The notes under the pieces are model-generated. The model worked only from the letters and a program-made list of their open reading frames with translations, searched no databases and was not told the origin of the DNA. Both the position numbers and the translations under genes were made by a program. Positions 7,724 to 15,763 of a stretch of DNA of 51,454 bases are shown here, one piece after another. Numbering within the stretch: position 1 is the first letter of the stretch; each line of letters begins with the position of its first letter. This DNA is from Candidatus Pelearchaeum maunauluense (GTDB lineage Archaea; Thermoproteota; Nitrososphaeria_A; Caldarchaeales; Caldarchaeaceae): the NCBI GenBank assembly GCA_030059675.1, contig JANVYQ010000011.1:1-51454 (forward strand), given 5' to 3'.

Positions 7724-7986
7724 GCTCGCCTCACCCTCCTATACCTCTCGGGCCTTGCCCAATAAGCCGTAACAACGATCTTCTCTCCCTCCCTCTCCTC
7801 ATATACTACGCTTATGAGTAGATTTCCAAGACCTGCTTTTAAATATTCCCTCTCAGCTATCAAACGTCCTCGTCTACCCTCAATCACATCATCAGGATTC
7901 TTTTAGACCTCATCTATTAAGGAATCAGGGATATTCCTTAGGGCTATCTTCCTCCTAACACCCTCAGTAGCGTAACGCCAAACCAT
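7720..7986 (-). pseudogene. DUF4258 toxin-like protein with internal UAA
   Basis: From ATG at 7986 the product reads MVWRYATEGVRRKIALRNI, then PDSLIDEV, hits TAA at 7903-7905, and continues in the same frame KNPDDVIEGRRGRLIAERE, then LLISVVYEEREGEK, to the TGA at 7720-7722. Alignment with the other DUF4258 gene puts the two internal stops in the same column, between Val and the Asn/Lys-Asn-Pro motif. Relatives often have Leu there, and TAA and TGA are each one base from TTA. The start overlaps the ruins of a cmr4 gene, suggesting it was inserted there or the cmr4 tail was deleted. Confidence 0.6.
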
Positions 7987-8847
7987 AGCAAAGACAACCC
8001 TACTAGGTAGTATCGCGTTTTTTGAAGTAGTTCGTGAAGCTTTTGTTTAACAGCAGTTGCAGATTGTAGATCACTATTAGGCCTCTTAGCCTTAGTGTAA
8101 AAGAACGCTGTAACAAATATTGTATTCCAAGGTATATATTCTTCAGTCCACAACGCTCTGCCTTTCACGGTCTTTCTCTCTATCTAGCGCTATCCTAGTT
8201 ACCCTAACCAAAGATCTTTCAAGCGCTCTTAATGCATCATTATCATTAAGCAAGACTATTCTTCCCTGTTATATTCCAAGAAGATTCTCAAGCTGCTCAA
8301 TATCATTTGATCTATCAACTTTACATTCTAAATCTATTTCTTCGTTAATAACTATCTTATTTATAGCAGCAATTTTAAGCAGACTTTCAGCTTTTTGCGA
8401 AGCTTTACATTCACCATAGTTTATAGATAATTTTGATAAATTCTGCATGTAGTTGTATTCTATTCCAATCATATTCAATAATTCATTAAAACGATTAAGC
8501 AATAAAGGAGAAGTAACATATGCATATACACCTTCTAAGCTTCTAACCGGGAACACTAATGTAAAAGCATCAAGTATAGCTACTGCTGAGGTAAATTTTT
8601 CCTCATCCTCAAGGTCAGGCCCAAACAAGGTAATTGCAGCATTCCTGTCGAATTGCCATAACGCACTCTTTAAAACGCCTTTAAGGCTAGAGGAATATAT
8701 TATGGGAAAGCCTAAGTTATCCTTTTGGACCGGCAGGTCAACTATTCCGCCTGCTCTGCCTACACCTGGATGAAGGTTAGTTAACGATTTCAATAGAACT
8801 ATTTCAGAGGCCTCATAAGGACTTATAACAGGATGTTGCGTGCTCAT
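7987..8847 (-). pseudogene. cmr4: Cmr4 (Cas7-group RAMP) of a type III-B CRISPR system, broken
   Basis: The start at 8847 follows a good GGAGG ribosome site and a 4-base gap from the CARF gene. The intact N-terminal part has Cmr4 landmarks: LTNLHPGVGRAGGIVDLPVQ, GFPIIYSSSLKGVLKSAL, LFGPDLEDE and DAFTLVFPVRSLEGVYAYVTS. A TAA at 8269-8271 interrupts it. The same frame continues QGRIVLLNDNDALRALERSL, one lost base near 8176 shifts to VKGRALWTEEYIPWNTIFV, and the reading stops after KTRYYLVG. The expected Gly-rich TIGRG ending is gone, replaced by the DUF4258 start. This was the backbone subunit of a Cmr effector; no other effector gene or repeat array is present. Confidence 0.75.
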
Positions 8848-8851
8848 TTTC

Positions 8852-9652
8852 TTAACCTCCGAATAGAACATGGTATAGAAGTCTTCCTATAGGCATAAGT
8901 TCATAGTAACCATCAACCTCTTTTATTAACCAATAATCATTCTCCATCTCGTCAGCTATCTGTTCTCCAAACTTGCGATGAAACTCCTCTTTAGGTATTC
9001 TCTTATTAATAAGCTCAATTAACGCAGCCGAATATTTCTTCATTATTTGGTAATTCCACTCCACCGGAAGTCCTGGAATAGCAATGTGTGTTCTAAAGGT
9101 CTCATGTCTGTAGTAAACAGAAACTCCGTGAAGATTAGCAATTAAAGTAACAATCGCGGTTTCTGGTTTAAATCCACCAGTAGCACATATATAAACTCTA
9201 TCACTCTCCTTATGCTTCTTTATTAAATCCCACACCCTCATAGCGAGGTTAGCTAAACCTTCCTTAGAAAACGCAATTTCATCTCTATACCCATTTACTT
9301 TTACAGTTTCAACATGTAAGCCATATCCATTTCGTAAATAAGAGCTAAGAACACGCGAGCATAAGTCACCTACCTCTGTATCAGTATAGAGAAGGTAGGC
9401 AAAGTCTATCTTCTTTTCTTTTAAAAATTTAGCCATACTAGCAATCTCTGCACTAGCTTCATCGCCTCTCTGCTCTAAGAATCTAATCAACTTTTTGAAT
9501 AATTCATTTTTGTTTACTTTACTGTTTCTTAACTTCTCTTCTATTTGGTCGATCCTACTTGTTCCTAGCATATTTTTAATTTCTTCATAATTAGCAGCGT
9601 TTGTGAGAAGGCTAGCTCCGACGGTAACTATATGGATGCGCTTCCTAACCAT
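8852..9652 (-). CDS. CARF-domain CRISPR accessory protein (APE2256/Crn1-like)
   Basis: This 266-residue protein opens with a CARF fold, HIVTVGASLLTNA (Ser14), and contains ICATGGFKPE (Lys162), the paired nucleotide-binding motifs of the APE2256 (TIGR02619) group. A C-terminal helical, probably winged-helix, part follows (about 190-266). Sulfolobus members of this group degrade cyclic tetra-adenylate as Crn1 ring nucleases, using a Lys in the second motif; assignment of activity here is inference. It has a strong TATA element 20-36 bases before its ATG, so it is probably leaderless, and it precedes cmr4. It is intact while its neighbours are broken. Confidence 0.7.
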   Translation of the reverse strand: MVRKRIHIVTVGASLLTNAANYEEIKNMLGTSRIDQIEEKLRNSKVNKNELFKKLIRFLEQRGDEASAEIASMAKFLKEKKIDFAYLLYTDTEVGDLCSRVLSSYLRNGYGLHVETVKVNGYRDEIAFSKEGLANLAMRVWDLIKKHKESDRVYICATGGFKPETAIVTLIANLHGVSVYYRHETFRTHIAIPGLPVEWNYQIMKKYSAALIELINKRIPKEEFHRKFGEQIADEMENDYWLIKEVDGYYELMPIGRLLYHVLFGG

Positions 9653-9670
9653 TAATAATCAGCTCATAAA

Positions 9671-9688
9671 ACTCATATATAAGCGCTT
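9671..9688 (-). promoter_or_regulatory. TATA promoter of the CARF gene
   Basis: Read on the minus strand the element is CGCTTATATATGAG, centred about 27 bases upstream of the ATG at 9652. This spacing implies a leaderless transcript starting at or near the start codon, as is common in archaea. Confidence 0.6.
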
Positions 9689-9809
9689 AACACTATAAAG
9701 CTTAATTTCTTAATGTTTGTTTAATAATGCATGGCAATAAACATCCTATTTCCCATTCTAACATTCTTGATAAGAATGCTTTAATATATTTTCTACATAA
9801 GGTGCTTTT

Positions 9810-10538
9810 ATGCCATCACGTATAAACTGTGATGATATTTACAATGTCCTTGTTAAACTCCTCTCGCGATACTTTGATCCCTTTGAAGAGATTTCAGCAA
9901 GTGAATATCTTGAAATTGCTCGCAGTCTTTTAGATCTTTACCGCTGCGAGAAAATGAAAAGATTAGATAGGCAGGAACATGAGAAGATCAGTGATACATT
10001 AGCTATATTAAGTAAATTAATTCGTCTTTCAAAAGACGTTGTTGTAGAGAAGTATAGGAATATAAAATATCGTGAGAAATTAAGAGAATATATACGCCTT
10101 TCTACTGAAAGTGAAATAAAGATTTTACAAGATTATATCAAGCAGGGTTTACAAATAGCAGGACTTAACATACCTTCCTTAGCTCCATTTATAGCTGACA
10201 AAATATTCTTATCGTATATTGGAACTACTATAAAATTATCTGCCTTAATAACTCTTGCTATAAAAAAGCATTGGAGTCAAAGAGAGATTCGTAAATTCTC
10301 AGTCCATATGGAAAACATTGCAAACGAAGTATTAAAGAAGACGAAAGAGCTCTATGAGGATTATGATGAATCTAAGCGTATAATTGGCAATATTACTGAA
10401 AAATCATTAAACGAATATTATTTGGAGGAATTGACAAAAAGACTATATCAGGAATCAATATATTCAAACACACCCGAGGTAATAGCATTAGCTACAGAAC
10501 TGCAGAAATTACGCCAACAATTGTTAAAAATAAAGTGA
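9810..10538 (+). CDS. Unrecognised AT-rich helical protein divergent from the CARF gene
   Basis: This 242-residue protein is almost entirely helical and charged, with no membrane helix apart from a mildly hydrophobic stretch around residues 115-150 (AGLNIPSLAPFIADKIFLSY, then KLSALITLAI). A TATA-like TTTAATATATTT lies 20-30 bases upstream of the ATG, supporting a leaderless start. I do not recognise a family. Base composition is markedly AT-rich compared with the 15-51 kb region. It is head to head with the intact CARF gene across 157 bases, so a CRISPR- or defence-related role is possible but only by location. Confidence 0.6.
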   Translation: MPSRINCDDIYNVLVKLLSRYFDPFEEISASEYLEIARSLLDLYRCEKMKRLDRQEHEKISDTLAILSKLIRLSKDVVVEKYRNIKYREKLREYIRLSTESEIKILQDYIKQGLQIAGLNIPSLAPFIADKIFLSYIGTTIKLSALITLAIKKHWSQREIRKFSVHMENIANEVLKKTKELYEDYDESKRIIGNITEKSLNEYYLEELTKRLYQESIYSNTPEVIALATELQKLRQQLLKIK

Positions 10539-10824
10539 AGTTTATTCATGAATTTTATTTATCGCATTCTATAGAATTTTGAAACAGTCAAATGTTATAT
10601 AGCCATCAAGCTAGGCGAATATGAGTATAGTTTTTACGTTGACGAAAAGATGAACAGACGCTGTTAGAAGAAAGATAAATTAGTATTGTTGAAGTACTGT
10701 GGTTCTACGCTCTTTAGAGAGTTTACTGTAAAATGAGATGATAAAGTGTTATAAAAGAATGATAAGCTTGTAGGTCATTACATAAGTGAACCTTTTTATC
10801 CTGCGAGGATTGGTCTCTCCTTGT
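10539..10824. other. AT-rich spacer, no gene recognised
   Basis: About 286 bases without an intact gene. A short plus-strand reading near 10600-10655 (IAIKLGEYEYSFYVDEK) looks protein-like but ends at a TAG and has no context. The last 30 bases match the upstream sequence of the truncated aldolase/phosphatase copy at 5299 and probably hold the promoter of the complete gene. Confidence 0.4.
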
Positions 10825-11967
10825 ATGAGGACTACGGTCTCTGTTATTAAGGCTGATGTTGGCAGTGTGGCTGGTCATCATAGGCCGCATCAGGAGATGC
10901 TGAACTATGCTGCTAGGAAGCTTAGGGAGGCGGAAGAAACAGGGCTACTCGGATCAGGCTACGTAACGCACTGCGGAGACGACATAATCTTAGTCATGAC
11001 ACACAACAAGGGAGAGAACAATCCAGAGATTCATGGTCTTGCTTGGAGCATCTTCAAGGAAGTAACAGAAAAGGTGTCTAGGAAGCTGAAGCTCTATGGT
11101 GCTGGTCAAGACTTACTAAGTGACGCATTTAGTGGAAACGTTAGAGGATTAGGGCCTGGTGTAGCTGAACTTGAGTTCAACGAAAGAGGCTCTGACCCAA
11201 TCGTTGTCTTCGCAGCAGATAAGACAGAGCCAGGGGCATGGAACATACCTTTGTATAGGATATTCGCATCACCCGATAATACAGCGGGGCTGGTCATAGA
11301 CCCAAAACTACACGACGGATTCAAGTTCGAGGTTCTTGACTTAATCGAGTCTCAAGTTGTGACGTTGAAGACGCCTGAAGAGATGTATGACTTGATTGGG
11401 CTGATTGGAACCCCTGGCCGCTACGCCATCAGCAAGATCTACCGTGCAGTCGACGACGAGCCCGCAGCAGCCGCAAGCACCACCCGTTTGAGCTTGATAG
11501 CCGGTCGCTATGTCGGAAAGGATGATCCTGTGCTAGTTATTCGTTGCCAAGCTGGTTTTCCTGCTGTAGGGGAGGTGTTAAGTGCATTCGCCGTCCCACC
11601 CCTTGTTTCCGGCTGGATGAGAGGTAGCCACAGGGGGCCATTAATGCCTGTTTCCTTCCGCAAAGGCCAGAATGTGGTAAGTTTCTTCGACGGCCCGCCG
11701 AGGGTCATGGCTATGGGCTGGCAGGTTTCGAATGGACGATTGGTTGGCGTGGAGGGTATAGAGCCTGCTGACCTGTTTGAAGATCCGTTCTGGGAATATG
11801 CAAGACAAAAGGCCGCTGAGCTTGCTGTCTATTTAAGGACGATGGGTGAATTCGAACCAGCCCGGTTAAGCCATGAAGAGATGGAATATACAACGCTTCC
11901 GCAAATATTGGAGAAACTAAAACCAAGGTTCAGGCCAGTAGAGGAGAAACAGGTAACAGAGAAGTAA
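10825..11967 (+). CDS. fbp: Fructose-1,6-bisphosphate aldolase/phosphatase, complete copy
   Basis: This 380-residue protein is the archaeal bifunctional gluconeogenic enzyme (FBPase class V). It condenses dihydroxyacetone phosphate with glyceraldehyde 3-phosphate and then removes the 1-phosphate. Visible family residues are Asp11, His18, Asp52-Asp53, Gln95, Asp132-Lys133 and the YVGKDD motif, with Tyr229, the Schiff-base Lys232 and Asp233-Asp234. Start 10825 (MRTTVSVIKAD) is preferred over GTG 10786 because it aligns with the family and with the truncated copy. The gene stands alone between accessory sequences, which is odd for a central metabolic enzyme. The frame is intact and full length. 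Confidence 0.9.
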   Translation: MRTTVSVIKADVGSVAGHHRPHQEMLNYAARKLREAEETGLLGSGYVTHCGDDIILVMTHNKGENNPEIHGLAWSIFKEVTEKVSRKLKLYGAGQDLLSDAFSGNVRGLGPGVAELEFNERGSDPIVVFAADKTEPGAWNIPLYRIFASPDNTAGLVIDPKLHDGFKFEVLDLIESQVVTLKTPEEMYDLIGLIGTPGRYAISKIYRAVDDEPAAAASTTRLSLIAGRYVGKDDPVLVIRCQAGFPAVGEVLSAFAVPPLVSGWMRGSHRGPLMPVSFRKGQNVVSFFDGPPRVMAMGWQVSNGRLVGVEGIEPADLFEDPFWEYARQKAAELAVYLRTMGEFEPARLSHEEMEYTTLPQILEKLKPRFRPVEEKQVTEK

Positions 11968-12125
11968 CAGTCTGCTTAATCCCCTTTTTTATAATATATA
12001 CAATTAACCATATAGAACTATATTTCAGGAATTTAGTCCAATTAAAATGGAAAAATGGGAGATTGGTGGTCGGGCATGATTATCTAAGAACATAAACTAT
12101 GATGATCGCATAGCTTTTATCAACT

Positions 12126-13382
12126 TCAGCCTCTGCCTTTTCTGTTAATGGTAACCAGTGGGCTTACGCTATTAATGGAATTCATAATCGTTGAATTGTT
12201 AACGCGCAAAATGTACAGAACCTTTTGTACAGCGTTCGTCACTTTATTCTTCCCCTGCTTATTAGGAACTCTAATCGATCTTGATCTCACACCATAGCGG
12301 ATTCCCAGTTTATCCAAGGCTACAGAAGCTAGCAGAGGATCACGAGTTCGTTTGTATTAGCGAATTCTACGTCATATCTTGTTTTCCAACCGTTAACCTG
12401 TGGACGTGTAAAGTATACTGTTCCCTCAGCGTCGAATAGACCAGCTAGGAATTCTGCAGGGAAGCTTAAAGCGATCGGTATAAGCAATGGAGGGTTTATC
12501 TTTGACACATATACTAGGCCTGAAAGTATTCTATTACATGTGCAGCACGCTAGTTGGTTATTATTTTTTTCTGTCCACGATTATCCACATCTTGATGTCT
12601 CTAAAGCTGAGGCGGCGTCTCTCTGCAAAAGCCTTAACAAAACTTTTGTCGACAGCTTCCAATCTAGCACGAATATGATCCATGTCCTTAAGAGAACTGC
12701 CATCGCCTATTAGAGCCCCTAAAATATAAGCGAGTTTAGCGTTAAAGAGAGGTAAACACTTGAATCGCTTCATAGGAGGTAAGCATTGTCTATTAAGCCA
12801 ATTAGTTATTTTAACCTCATTGACTTCATAGCCTAATCAATGCCTTAGCCAAGCTTTAACGTACCAGTGGGGTCTATTACGTATTCTACGTGTTTCGTAG
12901 TACAGTATTATTTTCCTAATAGGATCGTGCGGCTTAACTTTACCTTGATTTGCGGCCTGAACAAAGCACCTAAGCTCATCTATAGTGTAAATGTTGATTA
13001 TGCTTGATTCACTCTTCTTTAACTCAAGGGCTTCTATGAAGTGATTAAGTTCTTCCGGTCTAAGGTATTCCGTAAGCTTCAGGTCTCCGTAGAGTCTAGA
13101 TATTCCATCATTAATACGACTTGGAAGATATCGTTGAAACTCCTTAAGTATTAGCCCACGATTCTTCAACAGCAACTTTATGTTAATATGTTCTTCGTTC
13201 GTGTGATATCTTACGATATCTTCAGGTTTGATGCGGGTGTCCCTGTATTGTCTAATACGTTCCGCGATAATTTTCGCGTTTTCCCAGTCTAGTCTCCTTT
13301 TGTAGGAGTATGCTCTTCCAAGTATTCGGGCCTCGATATAGGTTAGAAGTTTTTGCTCATCTACTTCTTCTATTCTTGGAGG
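12126..13382 (-). pseudogene. LAGLIDADG homing endonuclease gene, decayed
   Basis: A reading open from 13382 (IEEVDEQKLLTYIEARIL...) down to a TGA at 12837-12839 has no start codon. Past that stop the same frame continues LGYEVNEVKITNWLNRQ and reaches the first LAGLIDADG motif, LAYILGALIGDGS (about 12710-12750). After frameshifts a second motif, FLAGLFDAEGTVYF, appears near 12420-12465, and a C-terminal piece, LDKLGIRYGVRSRSIRVPNK followed by SPLVTINRKGRG, ends at 12126. This is the architecture of a monomeric two-motif homing endonuclease with a long N-terminal extension. At least two stops and several shifts make it dead. No intact host gene or intron boundaries were recognised. The 158 bases between this and the aldolase/phosphatase gene are AT-rich and featureless. 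Confidence 0.7.
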
Positions 13383-13402
13383 CTATCCCGGGGATTTTTA
13401 TC

Positions 13403-13463
13403 GGCGGGAGGTGCATTGCCCAAACGCCAGACCCGAAGGGGAGGGACGGGCTCTCCTCCCGCC
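13403..13463. other. GC-rich stem-loop of unknown function
   Basis: GGCGGGAGG (13403-13411) pairs perfectly with CCTCCCGCC (13455-13463). Inside, AGACCCG pairs with CGGG-C-TCT, with a single bulged base, around an 11-base loop. The block is sharply GC-rich within an AT-rich island and lies between the dead homing endonuclease gene and a small broken ORF. It looks like a structured RNA or a mobile-element end rather than coding sequence. No standard RNA family was recognised. Confidence 0.45.
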
Positions 13464-13482
13464 TTGCAACTCCCCCTCGGGG

Positions 13483-13689
13483 CTAGGGTCTAAGCTTGAC
13501 TTCGTTCTTCACTAAGAATCTATAGATTGGCATGGGAGATGCGTCTATGCCGTGTTTGTCTACTAGCCAGGGGCGTATTTGATATATTCACTTCTTCTCT
13601 TTTAGATAAAGCCTTAGTATCTCGTTAGAATACGCTGCTAATCTAGTTTGATGGTTGGCTTTCTTTCCGCGTTCAACCTTGCCAGTCAT
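13483..13689 (-). pseudogene. Small unrecognised ORF with internal UGA
   Basis: From ATG 13689 the frame reads MTGKVERGKKANHQTRLAAY, then SNEILRLYLKEKK, stops at TGA (13588-13590), and continues in the same frame IYQIRPWLVDKHGIDASPMP, then IYRFLVKNEVKLRP, to TAG at 13483-13485. The second half is clearly protein-like, so a roughly 68-residue protein is interrupted by one stop. It overlaps the end of the primase pseudogene by 17 bases. I do not recognise the family. Confidence 0.35.
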
Positions 13690-14510
13690 CTTCCTTGCCT
13701 CCTTTTCGATAGTATTCAACGGGGTTTCTTATCTTCGGGCATACTGCGCCGTTTTCTACGCATAGTCCTAGTGTCCTCATTTTATCGCATGATGGCGGCA
13801 GGTATCTTGTCCCTGAGCCTCTAAGTCCAGCTATGTGCTCAATTTGATACCTAGCTATCCTTTCGTCGAAGTCAGCCCTTGCTTTAAAGATCTCCAGAAC
13901 CTCGTTTACGCCGTAGCCCTTTCGAGGTAGATAAGCCGCTAGGCTGAAGCTCTCCATATGCGTGGCGTCTGACAACCTCGCTGCTATCGCCTTCATGTAA
14001 GGAGGCCACTCCTCAGCGGTTGCAGGAATGACTACTGTCCTAGCCCTTCTATCCATAAGCTTCTGCTTTAGCTTTTGGGATACTGCTAGAAGCTCCTCAG
14101 GAATTATTATCTCTCTAGGCGTTATCTCGTTAAGACTCTCAAGGAACTTGTGATATATTGCTTGTCTGAGTAGCCTTATAGCCCTAGCCTTGCCGAGATA
14201 GACATATCCTCTCTCAATTCTCTGGTCTGCGAGAGACCATGACGGCTCGCTTAGCAGCTCCCAAGCAGACTTGAGGTATTCAATCCACCTGACCTTATAG
14301 TCTCCATCCCCCTTCTATCCTCAGCGGCGACCGCCTAACCAACTCTAATAGCATATCCTCGTCCTCCACGTGTAGTAGCTTCTCACATCTAACGGCTTCC
14401 GCGAGATTCCACCTACGCTTAAACCAGCTATCGCCTAATTAAGCAAAACCCACCTTAACAATAGGAAACTAAGTAAATCGACTAGATTGACCACGTTCTT
14501 ATTTAAGCCA
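13673..14510 (-). pseudogene. priL: DNA primase large subunit PriL, decayed copy
   Basis: The C-terminal part (13673-14056 and upstream) has the PriL iron-sulfur domain: IEHIAGLRGSGTRYLPPSCD, then MRTLGLCVENGAVCPKIRNP, with cluster cysteines CDK, LCVE and CPKI. Upstream, DYKVRWIEYLKSAWELL through AIRLLRQAIYHKF is the same frame. A one-base shift in a G-run near 14309 leads to GDSWFKRRWNLAEAVRCEKL, preceded by an in-frame TAA and, after another shift, VDLLSF at about 14510. The true N-terminus is missing. An essential replication gene cannot be dead, so a functional priL must exist elsewhere; this is a relic or transferred copy. Confidence 0.75.
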
Positions 14511-14563
14511 GACTTTCGTTAAAATAAGAATTGAAGATTTTATGACCATAAGGAAGTTGCAGG

Positions 14564-14890
14564 TTAAATAGTCATTAGTTTCAGATTTGATATTTGTGTA
14601 ATATCTTCAAAGTCCTTGTCGTTTGTTAATAGTTCTTCATTTCTGTTTATGCATATTGCTGCTACCAGTAGGTCTGAGAAAGGCTTTGGTTTTCCTATTT
14701 TCATAAGCGTTAGCTGTAGTTTATAAGCTAGTTCATAATCTTCTGGAATATGATAAACAGTTCTTCCTGTGAACTTTTTATAACTGAGGATTTGAGGGAA
14801 TTCTACAATTGATACAACAGTTATATCCTCCGCTATTTCATTCCGCTTTCTAACGAAGTCCACTAGCATACTGGTATCTAGTATTGTCAA
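14564..14890 (-). CDS. vapC: VapC-like PIN-domain toxin
   Basis: A compact 108-residue PIN domain with MTILDTSMLVDFV (Asp5), SIVEF (Glu30), PFSDLLVAAI (Asp73) and LTNDKDF (Asp91), the expected acidic quartet for a Mg-dependent RNase. It starts with TTG overlapping the antitoxin stop, so the two genes are coupled. Unlike the module at 6156-6772, this toxin is intact. It is shorter than typical VapC (about 130 residues), with a tight helical middle. The target RNA is unknown. Confidence 0.75.
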   Translation of the reverse strand: MTILDTSMLVDFVRKRNEIAEDITVVSIVEFPQILSYKKFTGRTVYHIPEDYELAYKLQLTLMKIGKPKPFSDLLVAAICINRNEELLTNDKDFEDITQISNLKLMTI

Positions 14891-15093
14891 TCAATTATCC
14901 TCTTCTTCTCCTTTTCCCTTATACTACTAACGTGATCATTAACATCTATTTCTTCTTTAAGCTCACTGATGCCGAATTTATTACGTAGATGCTCTACAGG
15001 GACATAGGAGAATGTGTATGCTATCTCCTTTACCCTCTTCCTAACCATCTCCTCATCAACCCAATCTGGGACCTCAACCCAAACTCTCTTCAT
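14887..15093 (-). CDS. VapB-like antitoxin
   Basis: A 68-residue protein, starting at ATG 15093 (MKRVWVEVPDWVDEEMVRKR), that overlaps the PIN toxin start. The basic VWVEVPDWV opening followed by a helix is typical of archaeal antitoxins of PIN toxins. The tail (SSIREKEKKRIID) is highly charged. A GTG at 15111 would add six residues and is less likely. The family name is uncertain. Confidence 0.65.
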   Translation of the reverse strand: MKRVWVEVPDWVDEEMVRKRVKEIAYTFSYVPVEHLRNKFGISELKEEIDVNDHVSSIREKEKKRIID

Positions 15094-15111
15094 ATCTATG
15101 AAACTAAACAC

Positions 15112-15339
15112 TTAGCAGCTATTTGAATATCCTCACCTAGATAGTTTCGCATCATATTAGCCAAGAGGTGTTAGAACATTAATTAAATAGATAACAATAC
15201 TCCTGTTTTATTAGTTAGAGCACAGGCTGGTTTCCAGCGGTTGGGGGTATACTACTCTGCCGCAGATATTGAAGAAGTTGAAGCCGCTATTCAAACCGCT
15301 GGAGAAAGTAGGGTTAAGGCTGAGAAATACTTGTTTATT
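15112..15339. other. Spacer after the VapBC module; nothing confidently coding
   Basis: AT-rich near 15112-15210, then a stretch with several overlapping open frames on both strands but no frame with clear protein features, ribosome site and promoter together. It may contain the decayed remainder of the Csx1-like fragment at 15340-15483. Confidence 0.35.
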
Positions 15340-15483
15340 CTATTCAGGTTTTTTGTTAACGAATAAGCTTGCATATGCATGGGGACAGGTACGCGTCTTC
15401 TCGCTAGTATATCCTTCCATCACGTATTTTATCTCTGCCCATCCCTCGGGCTTTCCCCAGGAGGCTATGAGCACAGACCGCAT
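15340..15483 (-). pseudogene. Csx1-like N-terminal fragment (CRISPR accessory), truncated
   Basis: From ATG 15483 the product reads MRSVLIASWGKPEGWAEIKY, then VMEGYTSEKTRT, and ends at TAG 15340-15342 after 47 residues. The opening, with GKPEGW..IKYV..G, resembles the CARF start of Csx1/MJ1666-type proteins (family pattern GNP.GW..V.Y...G), recalled from memory. A TATA element (GATATATTTAAG) lies 27 bases upstream, supporting the minus-strand start. Full Csx1 proteins exceed 400 residues, so this is a stub. It would fit the CRISPR relic at 8-9.6 kb. Between 15516 and 15763 no gene is seen. Confidence 0.35.
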
Positions 15484-15503
15484 CTCAAGCTGATATGAAG
15501 CGG

Positions 15504-15515
15504 CTTAAATATATC
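15504..15515 (-). promoter_or_regulatory. TATA element of the Csx1-like stub
   Basis: On the minus strand it reads GATATATTTAAG, centred 27 bases upstream of the ATG at 15483, ideal spacing for a leaderless archaeal transcript. Confidence 0.45.
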
Positions 15516-15763
15516 ACCTTCCCCATCGATATATAAGATAGCAGAGATCTAGGCGGGTTTAGCCTGTTAGGCCATTGTAGAATGCTCTCACATTGTTTGT
15601 AATTGTTCTAATCCTCTTCGGCTAGAGTCTCGTTCTTCGCATAGAAATCACTGTATCGCCGTTATCTGGCTTTGAGCAGCCTAGGTTTGGGAGTTATCTC
15701 AAGATATGGTAGGGGTAGGCCTACAACATATATTTAGCAAGCTTTACCAACAGATGTGGAAGT

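Noticed and set aside
10786..10824. GTG start adding 13 residues to the complete aldolase/phosphatase
   Set aside because: The family and the truncated copy both start at MRTTVSVIKAD, and the upstream part belongs to shared non-coding sequence.
12487..12678. Plus-strand 63-residue ORF
   Set aside because: It is antisense to the LAGLIDADG pseudogene and has no coding features of its own.
15269..15493. Plus-strand 74-residue ORF
   Set aside because: It lacks a convincing promoter or family; the opposite strand has a TATA box at ideal distance and a Csx1-like opening.
1..15500. CRISPR repeat array
   Set aside because: Although cas-related genes are present, no regularly spaced direct repeats of 24-37 bases were seen on reading this region.
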